DNA of 64,000 bases from NCBI GenBank assembly GCA_964417895.1, contig CAYQJS010000026.1, forward strand, positions 1-64,000, read 5' to 3'. The translations under genes and the position numbers were made by a program. Positions 32,881 through 42,113 of this stretch are shown one piece after another (within the stretch, counting starts at the first letter, position 1; each line of letters opens with the position of its first letter). The notes beneath the pieces are model-generated. The model saw only the letters and a list, made by a program, of their open reading frames with translations, did no database searches and was not told where the DNA came from. Source of the DNA: CAYQJS01 sp964417895. Lineage in GTDB: Bacteria; Chloroflexota; UBA6077; SHYK01.

Positions 32881-33138
32881 CTATGTGGTGGATGAGCGCC
32901 AGCTCATCTCCGCCTGGCCCCCAACGCGACGCAATGCGAATGCTCCGCGACCGAACTGTGCCATCGCCTGCTGCGCGACTTTGAACTGATCCGGTCCTGT
33001 TATGACTCGGCCGTCATCGGCTATGGCGACAAACTCGCCGTGGTGCTCAGGCTCCAGGGGGCGACCGAACCGCTCATAGAGCAGGTCGTCCTTCTCTCCA
33101 CGCTGACTAAGCCATTGCTCCAATCGTGCGGCGTTCAT
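32881..33138 (-). CDS. Small hypothetical protein (intact copy)
   Basis: An 85-aa protein beginning MNAARLEQWLSQRG and containing LYERFGRPLEPEHHGEFVAI followed by ADDGRVITG and AQQAMAQFGRGAF. The pattern resembles small proteins of unknown function in which a short strand-rich core (GEFVAIADDGRVI) is followed by a helix. ATG 33138 is supported by comparison with the broken copy at 29957-30257. The C-terminal residues after GAF differ between the copies, so the true end is uncertain. Confidence 0.5.
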   Translation of the reverse strand: MNAARLEQWLSQRGEKDDLLYERFGRPLEPEHHGEFVAIADDGRVITGPDQFKVAQQAMAQFGRGAFALRRVGGQAEMSWRSSTT

Positions 33139-33233
33139 GCTCCTGCTAACCCTACGCCGAGTATCGGAACGATTATCGCACCGCTGCAGCCTCTGTCGCC
33201 CTCCTCACGGGCGGCCACGCGTAGCCGCCCGCT

Positions 33234-34472
33234 TCACCCCGCCAGCAGCTCGCGCCAGGAGGCCTCGCTCGAAATGGGCCCGCCCAGGCAGTAGAGGTCG
33301 CTGAAGTCGTTGTCGCCGGCCTCCCAGGCGAGCCCGGGCGGTTCCTCGCCCCGCTGGACGGTCGCCACGGCCCTCAGGAGACACTGGCGCATCGCGACGA
33401 TCTGCTCGTCGCTTCCTCCCAGGTGCTCGCGAGTCCGGTCGGCGATGGGGCCCCCCAGCATGGTCTCTGTCATGGCAGCGTCCTGGGTGTGGTTTCCGAA
33501 CGGAATGCCGCAGTAGATCGAAGTGCGCTGGAGCGCGCGGTCGATCAGGTACTCGTTGCTCCGGTTAGCGATCTTCCGGTGGTCTGCCGTCAGCTCCTTG
33601 CTGTACCGGGCCCGATACTGCCCGTCGGCGGGCTTGTCCAGGTCTACGAGAAGCTCGTACCGGGTGGTGTTGTAGTCGTCGGCGGGGGTGTGATAGATGG
33701 CGTGGATCGTGCGGCGCTGGCGCTCTGCGCTGGCCGCCTCCCGGCCCACGTCTCCGCCGATGCAGCCAATGAACGGGTAGACGAAGCAATTCGTACGCAC
33801 CAGCTTCCTGGCGCCCGTGCGCCGATACGTAACGCCCCGAACGCCCCAGGGAGTGACCTCGATGTCGAAGAGCGGGGCGGTGTCCTCCGGTGGCCGTAGG
33901 CCCTCCCCATGCCGGTGGAGGAACGTCGTGTGGAGGTGATCGCACTCGCCCTCGATCCCCTGCAGGTAGTTGTTCTCGTTGCCGAACTTGACCACCTCCA
34001 CGTGTCCGGCCGGAGCCGTGAACCACAGCGTGTTGGGCAGCAGCGGCATCTTCTCGCTTGGCCCCATGTAGGTCCAGACGATGCCGTTCACGTCGCGGCA
34101 GGGGTAGGCGGGGTGCCGAAGCGCGTGCTTCAGCATGCTCTGGGGCTGCTCACATGGCGTGTCGAGGATTCTGCCATCCGCGTCGTACTTCCAGCCGTGG
34201 TAGACGCAGCGCAGCCCTCCCTCCTCGTTCCGGCCGTAAACCAGCGAGGCCAGCCGGTGGGAGCAGTGCTCAGCCAGGAGCCCCACGCGCCCCTGGCTGT
34301 CGCGGAAGGCGACCAGGTCCTCGCCGAGCAGGCGGACGCGCACGGGGGGACAGTCCGGCTCGGGGACCTCTTCGGAGAGGCAGGCCGGAACCCAGTAGCG
34401 CCGGAACAGCTCGCCCATCGGCGTCCCCCGGCCGACGCGACACAGGAGCTCGTTCTCTTCTGTGCTCAGCAT
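33234..34472 (-). CDS. Rieske oxygenase alpha subunit
   Basis: A 412-aa Rieske non-heme iron oxygenase. Rieske ligands are C70-x-H72 and C89-x2-H92 (CSHR ... CVYHGW); the catalytic iron ligands are D178-x2-H181-x4-H186 (GECDHLHTTFLH), where the usual Asn before the Asp is replaced by a Glu-rich GIEGE context. It belongs to the same broad group as the gene at 12675 but is divergent. It lies downstream of a peptide-type binding lipoprotein on the same strand, separated by 325 bases of repeats. No reductase partner is present. The substrate is unknown. Confidence 0.92.
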   Translation of the reverse strand: MLSTEENELLCRVGRGTPMGELFRRYWVPACLSEEVPEPDCPPVRVRLLGEDLVAFRDSQGRVGLLAEHCSHRLASLVYGRNEEGGLRCVYHGWKYDADGRILDTPCEQPQSMLKHALRHPAYPCRDVNGIVWTYMGPSEKMPLLPNTLWFTAPAGHVEVVKFGNENNYLQGIEGECDHLHTTFLHRHGEGLRPPEDTAPLFDIEVTPWGVRGVTYRRTGARKLVRTNCFVYPFIGCIGGDVGREAASAERQRRTIHAIYHTPADDYNTTRYELLVDLDKPADGQYRARYSKELTADHRKIANRSNEYLIDRALQRTSIYCGIPFGNHTQDAAMTETMLGGPIADRTREHLGGSDEQIVAMRQCLLRAVATVQRGEEPPGLAWEAGDNDFSDLYCLGGPISSEASWRELLAG

Positions 34473-34511
34473 CCCAACCTCCTCCTGTCCATCGTCATAC
34501 TGACTGGCCCC

Positions 34512-34600
34512 CTGTCATTCTGAGCCGCAGGCGAAGAATCTGAAGTCGGGTATCGTCCCGGGCCACCGGCCAGTACCCGCTTTCAGATCCTTCGCTCCGC
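34512..34600. repeat. Palindromic repeat (family A, copy 2)
   Basis: TGTCATTCTGAGCCGCAGGC pairs imperfectly with the later TCAGATCCTTCGC arm, and the inner part (TCTGAAGTCGGGTAT...CCAGTACCCGC) is shared with copies 3 and 4. It is intergenic, between the Rieske gene and the binding protein gene. Confidence 0.75.
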
Positions 34601-34614
34601 TCCTCTCAAAAGTA

Positions 34615-34694
34615 CCGCTCGTCCTGAGCTGTCGAAGGACGAGCCTGGATTGAGCAACCTCCGGCTCATGGTTCGACAGGCTCACCATGAGCGG
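34615..34694. repeat. Palindromic repeat (family B, copy 2)
   Basis: It contains ACCGCTCGTCCTGAGCTGTC and GGTTCGACAGGCTCACCATG in inverted relation, related to the terminator-like element at 5303-5373. Confidence 0.7.
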
Positions 34695-34769
34695 TTTTCA
34701 CTCCCTGGCAGCGCCCCGAGAGATCGGGGCAAGGGAAACTCAGGATGATAGGGCTCCTCTTCGTCACAA

Positions 34770-34798
34770 TCCTCAGTCCTCAGTCCTCAGTCCTCAGT
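34770..34798. repeat. Tandem CCTCAGT heptamers
   Basis: Four successive copies of the seven-base unit directly precede the stop codon of the minus-strand binding protein gene. Only this short stretch; not a CRISPR array. Confidence 0.8.
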
Positions 34799-36489
34799 CA
34801 GCGCACGTCCCACTCGTGGGCGTTCCAGGCCTGCGTCGTTCCTCCACGGGCACGCGCCGTCACCCCCTGCACCGGCGTCGCGATGGCTGTCGGCTCGATG
34901 TCGTAGAAGAGCCCGAGCACGACGACCTCGTCCGTGATCCTGCGAATCATCTGGCCGATGACCTGCAGTCGCTCCCGCCGCGGGATCGTCGTCTGCCATT
35001 GCTCCACCAGGGCATCGAACTCAGCGCTCACGTATCCGGGCGAGTTGCTTCCCGAGTAGCTGTTGTCGGGCCGCCGCGTCTGCGAGCTGTGGAGGATGCC
35101 GAACGCGGTGAGGTCGCTGGCGCCGCGCACCAGCTCAAAGGCGGGGAAGGTCGCGCGGTAGAGCCGGTCCTGGGCTTGCTGGCGAGCGATGATCACCGGC
35201 TCCACCCCGACCCCGATGCGCTGCCAGTAGTCCGCCACAGAGAGCATCGCCCTGGGCAGAATGGCGTTCGTCTCGTTGGCTCGAATCTCCATTGAAAGGC
35301 GCTGGCCCTGGGCGTCCCGGTAAAGGCCGTCAGCTCCCCTCGCGTACCCGAGCCCCTCGATGAGCTGCATCGCCCGCCTCGCGTCGAATTCGTAGCGGAC
35401 GATCGCCCGCTGAAGGTCGGCGAACTCGGGATCGGAGGGCTGGACCCAGGCGTGCGAAACCGTGCTCAACCCTGCCTCGAGGGCCTCCACCATCTGCTGC
35501 CGATCGATGGCGTGGAGCATCGCCCGGCGAAACGGGACGCTGCTTACGACAGATGGCGATGGGTTGATCAATTGGGGCCAGACGCGGATCTCGTTCGCCG
35601 GCGCGTTCTCCACGCGTCCTGCGCCCCATTGCTCGCGAAGCGTGACGGCTTGCTCTAGCGACAGGCCCCGTCCGAGGGTCACCTGGACCGCGTCCGCGAG
35701 TAGGCTCGCCACCAGCGTGTTCGCGTCGAGGAAGAACTTCACTACTACCTCGTCGACCCTGGGGCGCCCGAGGACGTACTGGTCGTTAGCGGCGAGCACC
35801 ACGGAGCTCCCCCTCGCCCATTCGCGCAACCGGTAGGGGCCGAGGCCGACGAATTCGTCGACGAAGTAGGGCAACTGCTCGAAGGCCGCCTTGTTCTCGC
35901 CGTACTCCCGCACGAGGAGGTGCCGGGGCAACGGGGAGTCGAACAGCGTGTCGGCCTCGATGTAGGGGCGCTTCCAGCGGACGACCACCGTGGTCGGGTC
36001 GACCACGTCGACCGACTCGATGAGCGAGTAGGGGGTCGCCGCGTAGAGGACGGCCAGCTCCCGGTCGCCCAGCACCTGGGCGGTGAAGGCCAGGTCATCA
36101 GGGGCGAGGGGCGCGCCATCGTGCCAGCGCACGTCACGCCGGATGCGCCACGTGGTCTCCATGCGCCCGTCATCCAGAACTCTCCACAGGCCGTTGTCGA
36201 TGCTGGGGACTGCCTCCGCCAGGCGCGGGCGCCGCTCCCCTCGGTTGTCGAGGACCGTGAGGCCGTCGTGTACGAGGTCTTCGATCGCGTCCGACCCCGC
36301 CGCGTTCGAGGGACTGAGCGCGTTGTAGATGAAGGGCGGGTCGCTCAGGATGGCGGCGTGGATTCGCTTGAAGGCTCCGGGCGCTTCCGGCGCGCCGGTC
36401 CCGGATCCGTCGGGGCCCGGCGGCGCTGTGCATGCGCCCAGCACGACGGCGACGGCGACCCAGGCACCGACGGCCCGCAACGGTCCCAT
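34798..36489 (-). CDS. Peptide/nickel-type ABC substrate-binding lipoprotein (family 5)
   Basis: A 563-aa SBP_bac_5-class lipoprotein. The signal ends with VAVAVVLGACTAPP (lipobox Cys about residue 20). Family features include DGLTVLDNRGERRPRLAEAVP, RDVRWHDGAPLAPDDLAFT and FRRAMLHAIDRQQMV. ATG 36489 has AAGGAG six bases upstream. No permease or ATPase genes are near. A paralogue lies at 59702 and a fragmentary one at 30921/32209; all end in AWNAHEWD(V/I)R. It is adjacent to a Rieske oxygenase, so it may capture an oxygenase substrate (inference). Confidence 0.9.
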   Translation of the reverse strand: MGPLRAVGAWVAVAVVLGACTAPPGPDGSGTGAPEAPGAFKRIHAAILSDPPFIYNALSPSNAAGSDAIEDLVHDGLTVLDNRGERRPRLAEAVPSIDNGLWRVLDDGRMETTWRIRRDVRWHDGAPLAPDDLAFTAQVLGDRELAVLYAATPYSLIESVDVVDPTTVVVRWKRPYIEADTLFDSPLPRHLLVREYGENKAAFEQLPYFVDEFVGLGPYRLREWARGSSVVLAANDQYVLGRPRVDEVVVKFFLDANTLVASLLADAVQVTLGRGLSLEQAVTLREQWGAGRVENAPANEIRVWPQLINPSPSVVSSVPFRRAMLHAIDRQQMVEALEAGLSTVSHAWVQPSDPEFADLQRAIVRYEFDARRAMQLIEGLGYARGADGLYRDAQGQRLSMEIRANETNAILPRAMLSVADYWQRIGVGVEPVIIARQQAQDRLYRATFPAFELVRGASDLTAFGILHSSQTRRPDNSYSGSNSPGYVSAEFDALVEQWQTTIPRRERLQVIGQMIRRITDEVVVLGLFYDIEPTAIATPVQGVTARARGGTTQAWNAHEWDVR

Positions 36490-36599
36490 GCACAGCTCCT
36501 TCGTGCCAGTATTCAACCACACAACGACGTTGCATTCGTTGAGCGAGGTGACCGTGGCGGGTGTTGACAGCGCCCGATACACATCAGTAGAGTTGTGTT

Positions 36600-37047
36600 G
36601 TGATCCCGCCGTTCGAACCTCAGTCAGGCAACCTCCCGCCGGGGGTGCATGAGGCGACGTGGGAGGAGTTGGCAGCAAAGTATGGGTCGACGCCCCCACC
36701 GGCTGGGGCTGCTGGCGGATTGAAAGCAGCGCTGGACGCGCTGCGGATCGCCGGTTGCCGGCGGGCATACGTCAACGGCAGTTTCGTGATGGGGAAAGAG
36801 GAGCCGGCCGATTTCGATGGCTGCTGGGAAGTTGAAGGCGTCGATCTGGAGCGGCTGGACTCCGTGCTCAAGATGTTCTCCAATCGACGGGAAGCGCGCA
36901 AAAACGCTCGTTTGGCGGTGAATTCTTCCCTGCCGATTGGGGGGCCGATGCGGCTGGCACACACACTTCCTGGAGTTCTTTCAAATGGACCGTGAAACGC
37001 TCCGGCGCAAGGGCATCGTCGCCATCGACCTCGGAGAGTTACCGTGA
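36600..37047 (+). pseudogene. DUF6932-like (nucleotidyltransferase-like) gene, frameshifted
   Basis: The start (GTG 36600; PPFEPQSGNLPPGVHEATWE) and middle (AYVNGSFVMGKEEPADFDGC) fit DUF6932-like proteins, which carry a GSFVxxKxxPxDxD signature. The expected C-terminus (FLEFFQMDRETLRRKGIVAI, then DLGELP) is encoded in the next frame and ends at TGA 37045-37047, so one base too many lies between about 36890 and 36955. The stop overlaps the start of the following HTH gene (GTGA), so they were one operon. Confidence 0.65.
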
Positions 37048-37496
37048 TTGCGAACGAGCGGCAGTACCGGATCACGAAATCGGAAGCCGAAAAATTCGAG
37101 CAAGCGCTCGCCCGCCTGGACGTTGTCGAGGGTCACCGATCGCCGGAAATGCGCCGGATCATGCGCGATGGCATGCAGAGCCAGCTTGAGGAGCTGCGGG
37201 AGCAATTGGCGGGGTATGACGCCCTCCGCACCGGTAGAGTCGCGATCCTGGAGCTCGAAGGGCTCCGAGATCTCCCTGCGGCGCTCATTCGCGCGCGGAT
37301 CGCCTGCGGGCTCACCCAGAAGCAGTTGGCCCAGCGGCTCGGCCTGAAGGAGCAGCAGGTCCAACGGTACGAGGCGACGCGCTACAGCGGCGTCAGCCTG
37401 GAGCGGATCCAACAAGTGGCGGATGCCCTCGGTGTCAAGATTCGCGAACACCTGACGATGCCGTCCGCGGGGCCGCGATCGCCTGGGGGTCGTTAA
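37044..37496 (+). CDS. XRE-family HTH protein, antitoxin-like
   Basis: A 150-aa protein with a coiled, charged N-terminal half (residues 10-60) and a C-terminal XRE helix-turn-helix (RIACGLTQKQLAQRLGLKEQ, then GVSLERIQQVADALGVKI). The GTG start overlaps the stop of the frameshifted DUF6932-like gene. Such pairs behave like toxin-antitoxin or regulator/partner modules; here only the HTH member is intact. Confidence 0.8.
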   Translation: MIANERQYRITKSEAEKFEQALARLDVVEGHRSPEMRRIMRDGMQSQLEELREQLAGYDALRTGRVAILELEGLRDLPAALIRARIACGLTQKQLAQRLGLKEQQVQRYEATRYSGVSLERIQQVADALGVKIREHLTMPSAGPRSPGGR

Positions 37497-37555
37497 GAAA
37501 TAGCTTCCACGGGAGGGTACCCGTCAGTTCTGTTGCGCTGAGGGTGAGCGGCCTG

Positions 37556-37594
37556 CCCCCTCCCCCCTTGCGGGGGAGGGTTGGGGAGGGGGGT
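37556..37594. repeat. Palindromic GC-rich repeat (family C)
   Basis: The inverted CCCCCTCCCCCCTTGCGGGG / GGGAGGG core, followed about 180 bases later by an oppositely oriented copy (37771-37811). The 37497-37888 gap holds these repeats and nothing else I can assign. Confidence 0.65.
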
Positions 37595-37770
37595 AGCGCC
37601 CACAACGCGGATGGCACGGACCTTTCGGGTCCAGAGTTACCGAATCGTGTGGCTACAGAATCGCCTCAGCGCGGAGATGACAGTTACTCGAATCCCGAAC
37701 TTGCCGAGGGCTGAGTCAACGGAGGTGGTGCAGTTGATGACCTTCGCAGGTCACCCTCGTTGGAGGTACT

Positions 37771-37811
37771 ACCCCCCACCCAACCCTCCCCCGCAAGGGG
37801 GGAGGGGGTTA
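37771..37811. repeat. Palindromic GC-rich repeat (family C)
   Basis: CCCCCCACCCAACCCTCCCC followed by GCAAGGGGGGAGGGGG; the inverse orientation of the copy at 37556. Confidence 0.65.
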
Positions 37812-37888
37812 GCCGTCGTGGCAGAGCAGCAGCCGGTCCTTCGCGTCGACGAGTCGGATGCGTGACGTGGGGCGGAGCACTGGCTCGG

Positions 37889-38452
37889 TCACGCTGGCTC
37901 CGACAGGCTGAGCAGCTCGTCCAGGTCGATGGTGACATTCGGCAGCGCGACCGGCTGAACCGCCCCCCCCCGCAGCACCATCTCTGTGTAACTGCCGTCC
38001 GGCTGGCGCCGCCAGATCCGTATCCAGCGCTCGTACGGTTGGATGAACCAGATCTCGGCGTCGCCACGGGCCTGGTACGCGGGTAGTTTCTCACGCAAAT
38101 CGTCGCGACCGGTGGAGGGCGACCAGACCTCCACCACAAGCGGTAGTGGCACAGGGTACGCTTCGAGTATTCCTGGATCGGTGAATAGGCGGGCGGCCAC
38201 ATCTGTCGGTATGACGATCACATCGGGGACGTAGTACTGCGACTCAGACCACCGGAGGCGCCCAGCATCCACCCGGACCTCAAAGTGCTCCACGTCCAAT
38301 TGCTCCTGCAAGCGGAAGCCCAACCTCCACGCGATGCGATTGTGCTCCCATGTCATCGCGGGCTTGCTCCGCAGCTGACCGCAATACAGCTCCCATTTGC
38401 CGTCCGGGTCTTCCAACGCTACCTGTAGATATGTGCCTTCGCTGACAGACAT
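37889..38452 (-). CDS. Uma2-family endonuclease-like protein
   Basis: A 187-aa protein of the Uma2 (DUF820) PD-(D/E)xK superfamily. The conserved elements are visible: PDVIVIP (about residue 77), VVEVWSPSTGRDDLREK (about 108) and YQARGDAEIWFIQP. ATG 38452 is chosen; upstream codons lack family similarity. A different subgroup from the two tandem Uma2 genes at 42619-43804. Their function is not established. Confidence 0.85.
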   Translation of the reverse strand: MSVSEGTYLQVALEDPDGKWELYCGQLRSKPAMTWEHNRIAWRLGFRLQEQLDVEHFEVRVDAGRLRWSESQYYVPDVIVIPTDVAARLFTDPGILEAYPVPLPLVVEVWSPSTGRDDLREKLPAYQARGDAEIWFIQPYERWIRIWRRQPDGSYTEMVLRGGAVQPVALPNVTIDLDELLSLSEPA

Positions 38453-38832
38453 CGTGCTCTCTGTGCGTGATGTGTGGCGCGTAGTCAGGGACTCAGACCG
38501 TGATGACCGCCCGGAGCATGGCTCAGCGCGAGAACATTCTACGTCAATACTACGTGTGCGGCGATCAGCGCGCGCCCTGAGAGCTGCCGCCGCGGAATCC
38601 ACGTGCCGATGGTCCGGAAACCCTGCGTCTGTCCTGGCCACGCTCATGGGGTGACCTCGTCACCAGAGTTCAAAGGTTCTCGGCGAACAGCGCAGTCTCA
38701 AAATGATCTGGTCGCACCCTGTCTTTTCAGGTCCCTGCTGCAAATAATGCGCTCTCCAACCCTCATGAGCGCGTTTTAAAAGTCAAGTTCGGAGGCGTCA
38801 CGACGAACAGACTCAGGGGGCAATATCTCTGG

Positions 38833-40096
38833 TTGTTGGCGATCCCGCTCCTCATTGGTCTTGGTTTTTCCCAGCGATCATCGGCACAGGAGACTTTGCC
38901 TAAAGAGGTGCTGCGGTTCGCCGATGTGATCTTGCTCAACGCAAAGGTCCTCACGGCGGACCAGGACTTCACGATCGCGGAGGCGCTCGCGATCAGGGAC
39001 GGCAAGATCATGGCCGCGGGGAGCAGCGCGTCCATCTCGAGGATGGCGGATCAGAACACCCGGAGGATCGATCTCGAGGGGAAGACCGTCATTCCGGGCA
39101 TCATCGATACCCATGAGCACCTTTTCGACTATGCGGTCGACCGCTGGTTCGACGAGATCGAAGAGCTGGAGCCTAACCTTGCGGACTTTCGACTGCGGGT
39201 GATCCAGGCGGAGTCTGCCGAGGACTTCCTGGCCAAGCTTGAGGATCTGATGGCGAGCATCGAGCCCGGCAGATGGACCCAGGTACGCGTGACGCCTGTC
39301 GATGTCGGACGGGAGGTCTGGGACCGGCTCTCCATCGAGGACATCGACAGGTTCTCCCCCAACAATCCTCTGGTGGTCTGGCCCGCGCGGGGGTGAGGAC
39401 AAGGCGCTTCTTCAACAGCCAGGTCAGGCAAGCCGCGCAGAGGAGGTTCGGTTACGACGCGTTCGTAGGGCAAGATGGGAACTACCACGGCCGCGGCGCC
39501 GCGTCTCATATCCGGAGCATCATGGTCGACGTCATCGTCCAGGAGCCGATGAAGAGCCTCGCGCATGCTTTCCGAAAAGAGATGGAGGTATGGGCTTCAA
39601 GGGCGTCACCACGTGGTCTTCGTCCCTGAGCGGCCTCGTGAACTTGAACGTCTACGCACAACTGGATCGGAACGGGGAGATGCCCATGCGCTTTGCCTAC
39701 TCGTATGGCATGGGGGATACCAATTTCCCGTACTCCGTCGGATTCTACGAGCGCCTGGGAGACGTGGCAGGCCATGGGACGCCACATCTCTGGTCGATCG
39801 GGGTATTTCCTGGGATCCACGGCTGTTTGCCACCCGTGCTTTCCCCGCACTTCAAGACGCAGGACGCGGAGCAGGCGGTTGACCGCCGGACCGTGCTCCT
39901 CATGGCGACGCGATGGGCGGCTGAGTACGTCCTGAGGGAAGATGTGCTCGGCTCATTGGAGCCCGGGAAATGGGCGGATCTCGTGATCCTGGACAAGGAC
40001 TACCTGGTTGCTTCAGAGGAGGACTTCGCCAACCTCCAGGTGCTCTTGACCATGGTCGGCGGGAAAATCGTTTACAGCCCGATTTTTGGCGGCTGA
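38833..40096 (+). pseudogene. Amidohydrolase (YtcJ-like), two frameshifts and internal deletion
   Basis: Frame 1 from TTG 38833 has a hydrophobic N-terminus, AEALAIRDGKIMAAGSS and the metal-site start GIIDTHEHLFDY, and ends at 39396. A second frame (about 39385-39590) continues with VGQDGNYHGRGAASHIRSIM, and a third (from about 39590) gives GFKGVTTWSSS and, after a loss of roughly 150 residues, RWAAEYVLREDVLGSLEPGK and the family end VGGKIVYSP. It is clearly non-functional. Part of the segment missing here survives in the fragment at 32346-32541. Confidence 0.8.
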
Positions 40097-40260
40097 TGCT
40101 CGCTACCGTATCTCCTACGCGTAAGCGAAGCGACCTGATCATGCCTACCGCTGGAAGGGGTGTCCACAACTCTGGACGAGATCTCGGCCGCCATCCACGT
40201 GGAGGCCCAGTCGTCAGCTAGAGCTTGCTCGACGGGGCCAGTACCGTGTGACACCGTGCG

Positions 40261-40364
40261 CTGTCACCCTGAGCGATAGCGAAGGGTCTGAAGGCGGGTA
40301 ATGGCACGTGGCCGCGGGGCGATACCCGACTTCAGATTCTTCGCCTGCGGGCTCAGAATGACAG
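40261..40364. repeat. Palindromic repeat (family A, copy 3)
   Basis: CTGTCACCCTGAGCGATAGC and CTGCGGGCTCAGAATGACAG form the arms; the inner part is shared with copy 4 (GGCGATACCCGACTTCAGAT). The rest of the 40097-40536 interval shows no gene. Confidence 0.8.
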
Positions 40365-40536
40365 GGGCTGGGGGCTCAGAATTGTCCATGCCGCATCACG
40401 GCGCGACGAGGGATGAAAATTGGGCGCGCCGGACACGATTTTCAGAACAATGACAGCCATCAACCCGTTCCTAAACGCGGCACTCGCGGTTAGGATAGTG
40501 GGGCAGCTTCACGGACATGCTGATGGGGAGGAAGCG

Positions 40537-41499
40537 ATGCAGCAACGTATTCAGCCGGCACGCAGCCCGGTAATCCAGCGGTCGAAACTCATGCTCGAGA
40601 TCGCCTCCGAGCTGGTGGGATCGCCCGGCTGGGACGATCGACAGGTAACGATCCACTTTCGGGAGCAAGGCGCCCCGACCTGGCGACTGTGCTTCTTCGC
40701 CAGCGATGCTCCCAACGCGGTTGACGCTGTGGTGAGCCGTGAGGCCGACTTCGCAATCTGCAACCCGGGGGGCATCCTCGCCATGGCCCTCCACGGAGCA
40801 GCCCCGTTCAAGGAGCCGGTGCCCCTGCGCGCCATCACCGTTTTCCCTCAGTTCGACCTCTGGGGCATCGCGGTGGCCAGGAGCACGGGCATCACCTCAA
40901 TCGCGGCCATCCGCGAGCGGCAATACCCGCTCAGGGTATCGCTCCGGGGACAGCGGGACCACTCGGTCCATCTGGTCACAGACCAGGTGCTCGCGGCCTA
41001 CGGATTCAGCCTGAGCGACATTGCAGAGTGGGGTGGGGAGCTGCGCTATACGCCGGGTTTGCCGAGCGCTCCGGGGCGGCTGAGCGCCGTGGAGAGCGGC
41101 GAGCTCAACGCCGTCATCGACGAGGCGTTCCCCAACTACGCGCCCCGGGCGCTGGAGCTGGGGATGCGCTTCCTCCCCATCGACGAGCCACAGCTGCGAC
41201 AACTGGAGGCCATCGGCCTGCGCCGCCAGACCGCTACGCGCGATGAGTTTCCCGGGCTCGATGAGGCGGTCGTGACCGTGGACTTCAGCGGGTGGCCGGT
41301 CTTCTGCCTCGAGAGCGCGCCGGACGACATGGTCACCGCCTTCTGCGCCGCCCTGGAAGCGCGCAAGGAGCGCATCCCCTGGTACGGGGAAGGCCCGATG
41401 GACCTGAAAGTCATGTGCTCGGACACGAAGGTAGCGCCGGTGGCGATTCCGCTCCACCCGGCTGCCGAGCGTTTCTGGCGACAGCAGGGCTACCTTTAG
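40537..41499 (+). CDS. TAXI/NMT1-like periplasmic-binding-fold protein without signal peptide
   Basis: A 320-aa protein with the substrate-binding-protein II fold: EIASELVGSPGW, VVSREADFAICNPGG (the typical 'G/A-D-x-A' ligand-loop), and FDLWGIAVARSTGITSIAAI. It resembles TAXI or NMT1/THI5-like binding proteins but starts straight in the domain; ATG 40537 is preceded by GGGGAGGA, and no signal sequence is present even in the longer frame. So it may be cytoplasmic or secreted by other means. No transporter genes are adjacent. Confidence 0.7.
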   Translation: MQQRIQPARSPVIQRSKLMLEIASELVGSPGWDDRQVTIHFREQGAPTWRLCFFASDAPNAVDAVVSREADFAICNPGGILAMALHGAAPFKEPVPLRAITVFPQFDLWGIAVARSTGITSIAAIRERQYPLRVSLRGQRDHSVHLVTDQVLAAYGFSLSDIAEWGGELRYTPGLPSAPGRLSAVESGELNAVIDEAFPNYAPRALELGMRFLPIDEPQLRQLEAIGLRRQTATRDEFPGLDEAVVTVDFSGWPVFCLESAPDDMVTAFCAALEARKERIPWYGEGPMDLKVMCSDTKVAPVAIPLHPAAERFWRQQGYL

Positions 41500-41603
41500 C
41501 AGCGACGACGGGAATTGTCATCGATGCGCTAGTGGGTCACTTCTCATGGATATCGCCATTGTGTCGGTTCCGTCGTTCCGTAGGGCGGGGGCTTGTCCCC
41601 CGC

Positions 41604-41695
41604 CGTGGGGCTCTGTGTGCACTCGCCGGGCGGGAGGGGACGAGCCCCTCCCCTACCGGACGAAAAGGCTACGTCCGCAGGAACTGACCCGCTGG
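41604..41695. repeat. Inverted repeat partner (family D, copy 1)
   Basis: Matches the reverse complement of 49528-49618 (GTCCGCAGGAACTGACCCGC versus GCGGGTCAGTTCCTGCGGAC-like sequence, and GGGAGGGGACGAGCCCCTCC). It lies in a 228-base gap. A short part recurs near 62840-62858. Confidence 0.7.
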
Positions 41696-41727
41696 GGTAA
41701 TCCGAAGAGGGCGGCGGCGGGGATTCT

Positions 41728-42054
41728 ATGAGCGCCCCCGACGAACATCCCAGCACCGACGATCTGATGCGTCGCACGCTGGAAGAACGTCAGGATTTCG
41801 ACCTTGTATTCATCGACGGCGAGCGCTGGGGTTGCCGTCTTGTGGAATACGGCCGCGAGGCGCTGGTCGTGCTGTCGGCGGGGGTCCGGTACCTGGTACC
41901 TATTCACTCCATCAAGTACATCGTTCTGGACGAGGACACCGCGCAGCACGTTATCGCCCTCGCCGTCAACGAGGTCCTGTCGTTGCAGGAGTTCCTGGCC
42001 GGCCGAGAGGAACGCGCGTCGAGGGGTCCTATCGCCCGACTTCCCGACTCGTAG
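41728..42054 (+). CDS. Small protein with possible Sm/Hfq-like core
   Basis: A 108-aa protein. Residues 14-68 read RRTLEERQDFDLVFIDGERW, GCRLVEYGREALVVLSAG and RYLVPIHSIKYIVLDED. This run of five strands after a short helix, with a 'His-Ser-Ile' near the end, is reminiscent of the Hfq/Sm fold (helix, strand-turn-strand, then K/Y-H-A-I-S), but it has no clear Hfq signature and a long C-terminal tail. A transcription-related or RNA-binding role is only a guess. No ribosome binding site is obvious. Confidence 0.5.
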   Translation: MSAPDEHPSTDDLMRRTLEERQDFDLVFIDGERWGCRLVEYGREALVVLSAGVRYLVPIHSIKYIVLDEDTAQHVIALAVNEVLSLQEFLAGREERASRGPIARLPDS

Positions 42055-42113
42055 GCCCCCGTCATTACGTCTGGCGCGTCGCTTCGAGTCGCCTGTCTCC
42101 CTGGCCCCGCGCC

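Larger units (their letters stand above)
32542..33198. repeat. Direct repeat, copy 2
   Basis: Partner of 29662-30318, 2,880 bases downstream in the same orientation. It covers the RND 5' fragment and the small hypothetical gene upstream of it, ending near GCAGCCTCTGTCG. Confidence 0.9.

Noticed and set aside
34770..34798. Heptamer tandem repeat considered as CRISPR
   Set aside because: The units are 7 bases with no spacers.
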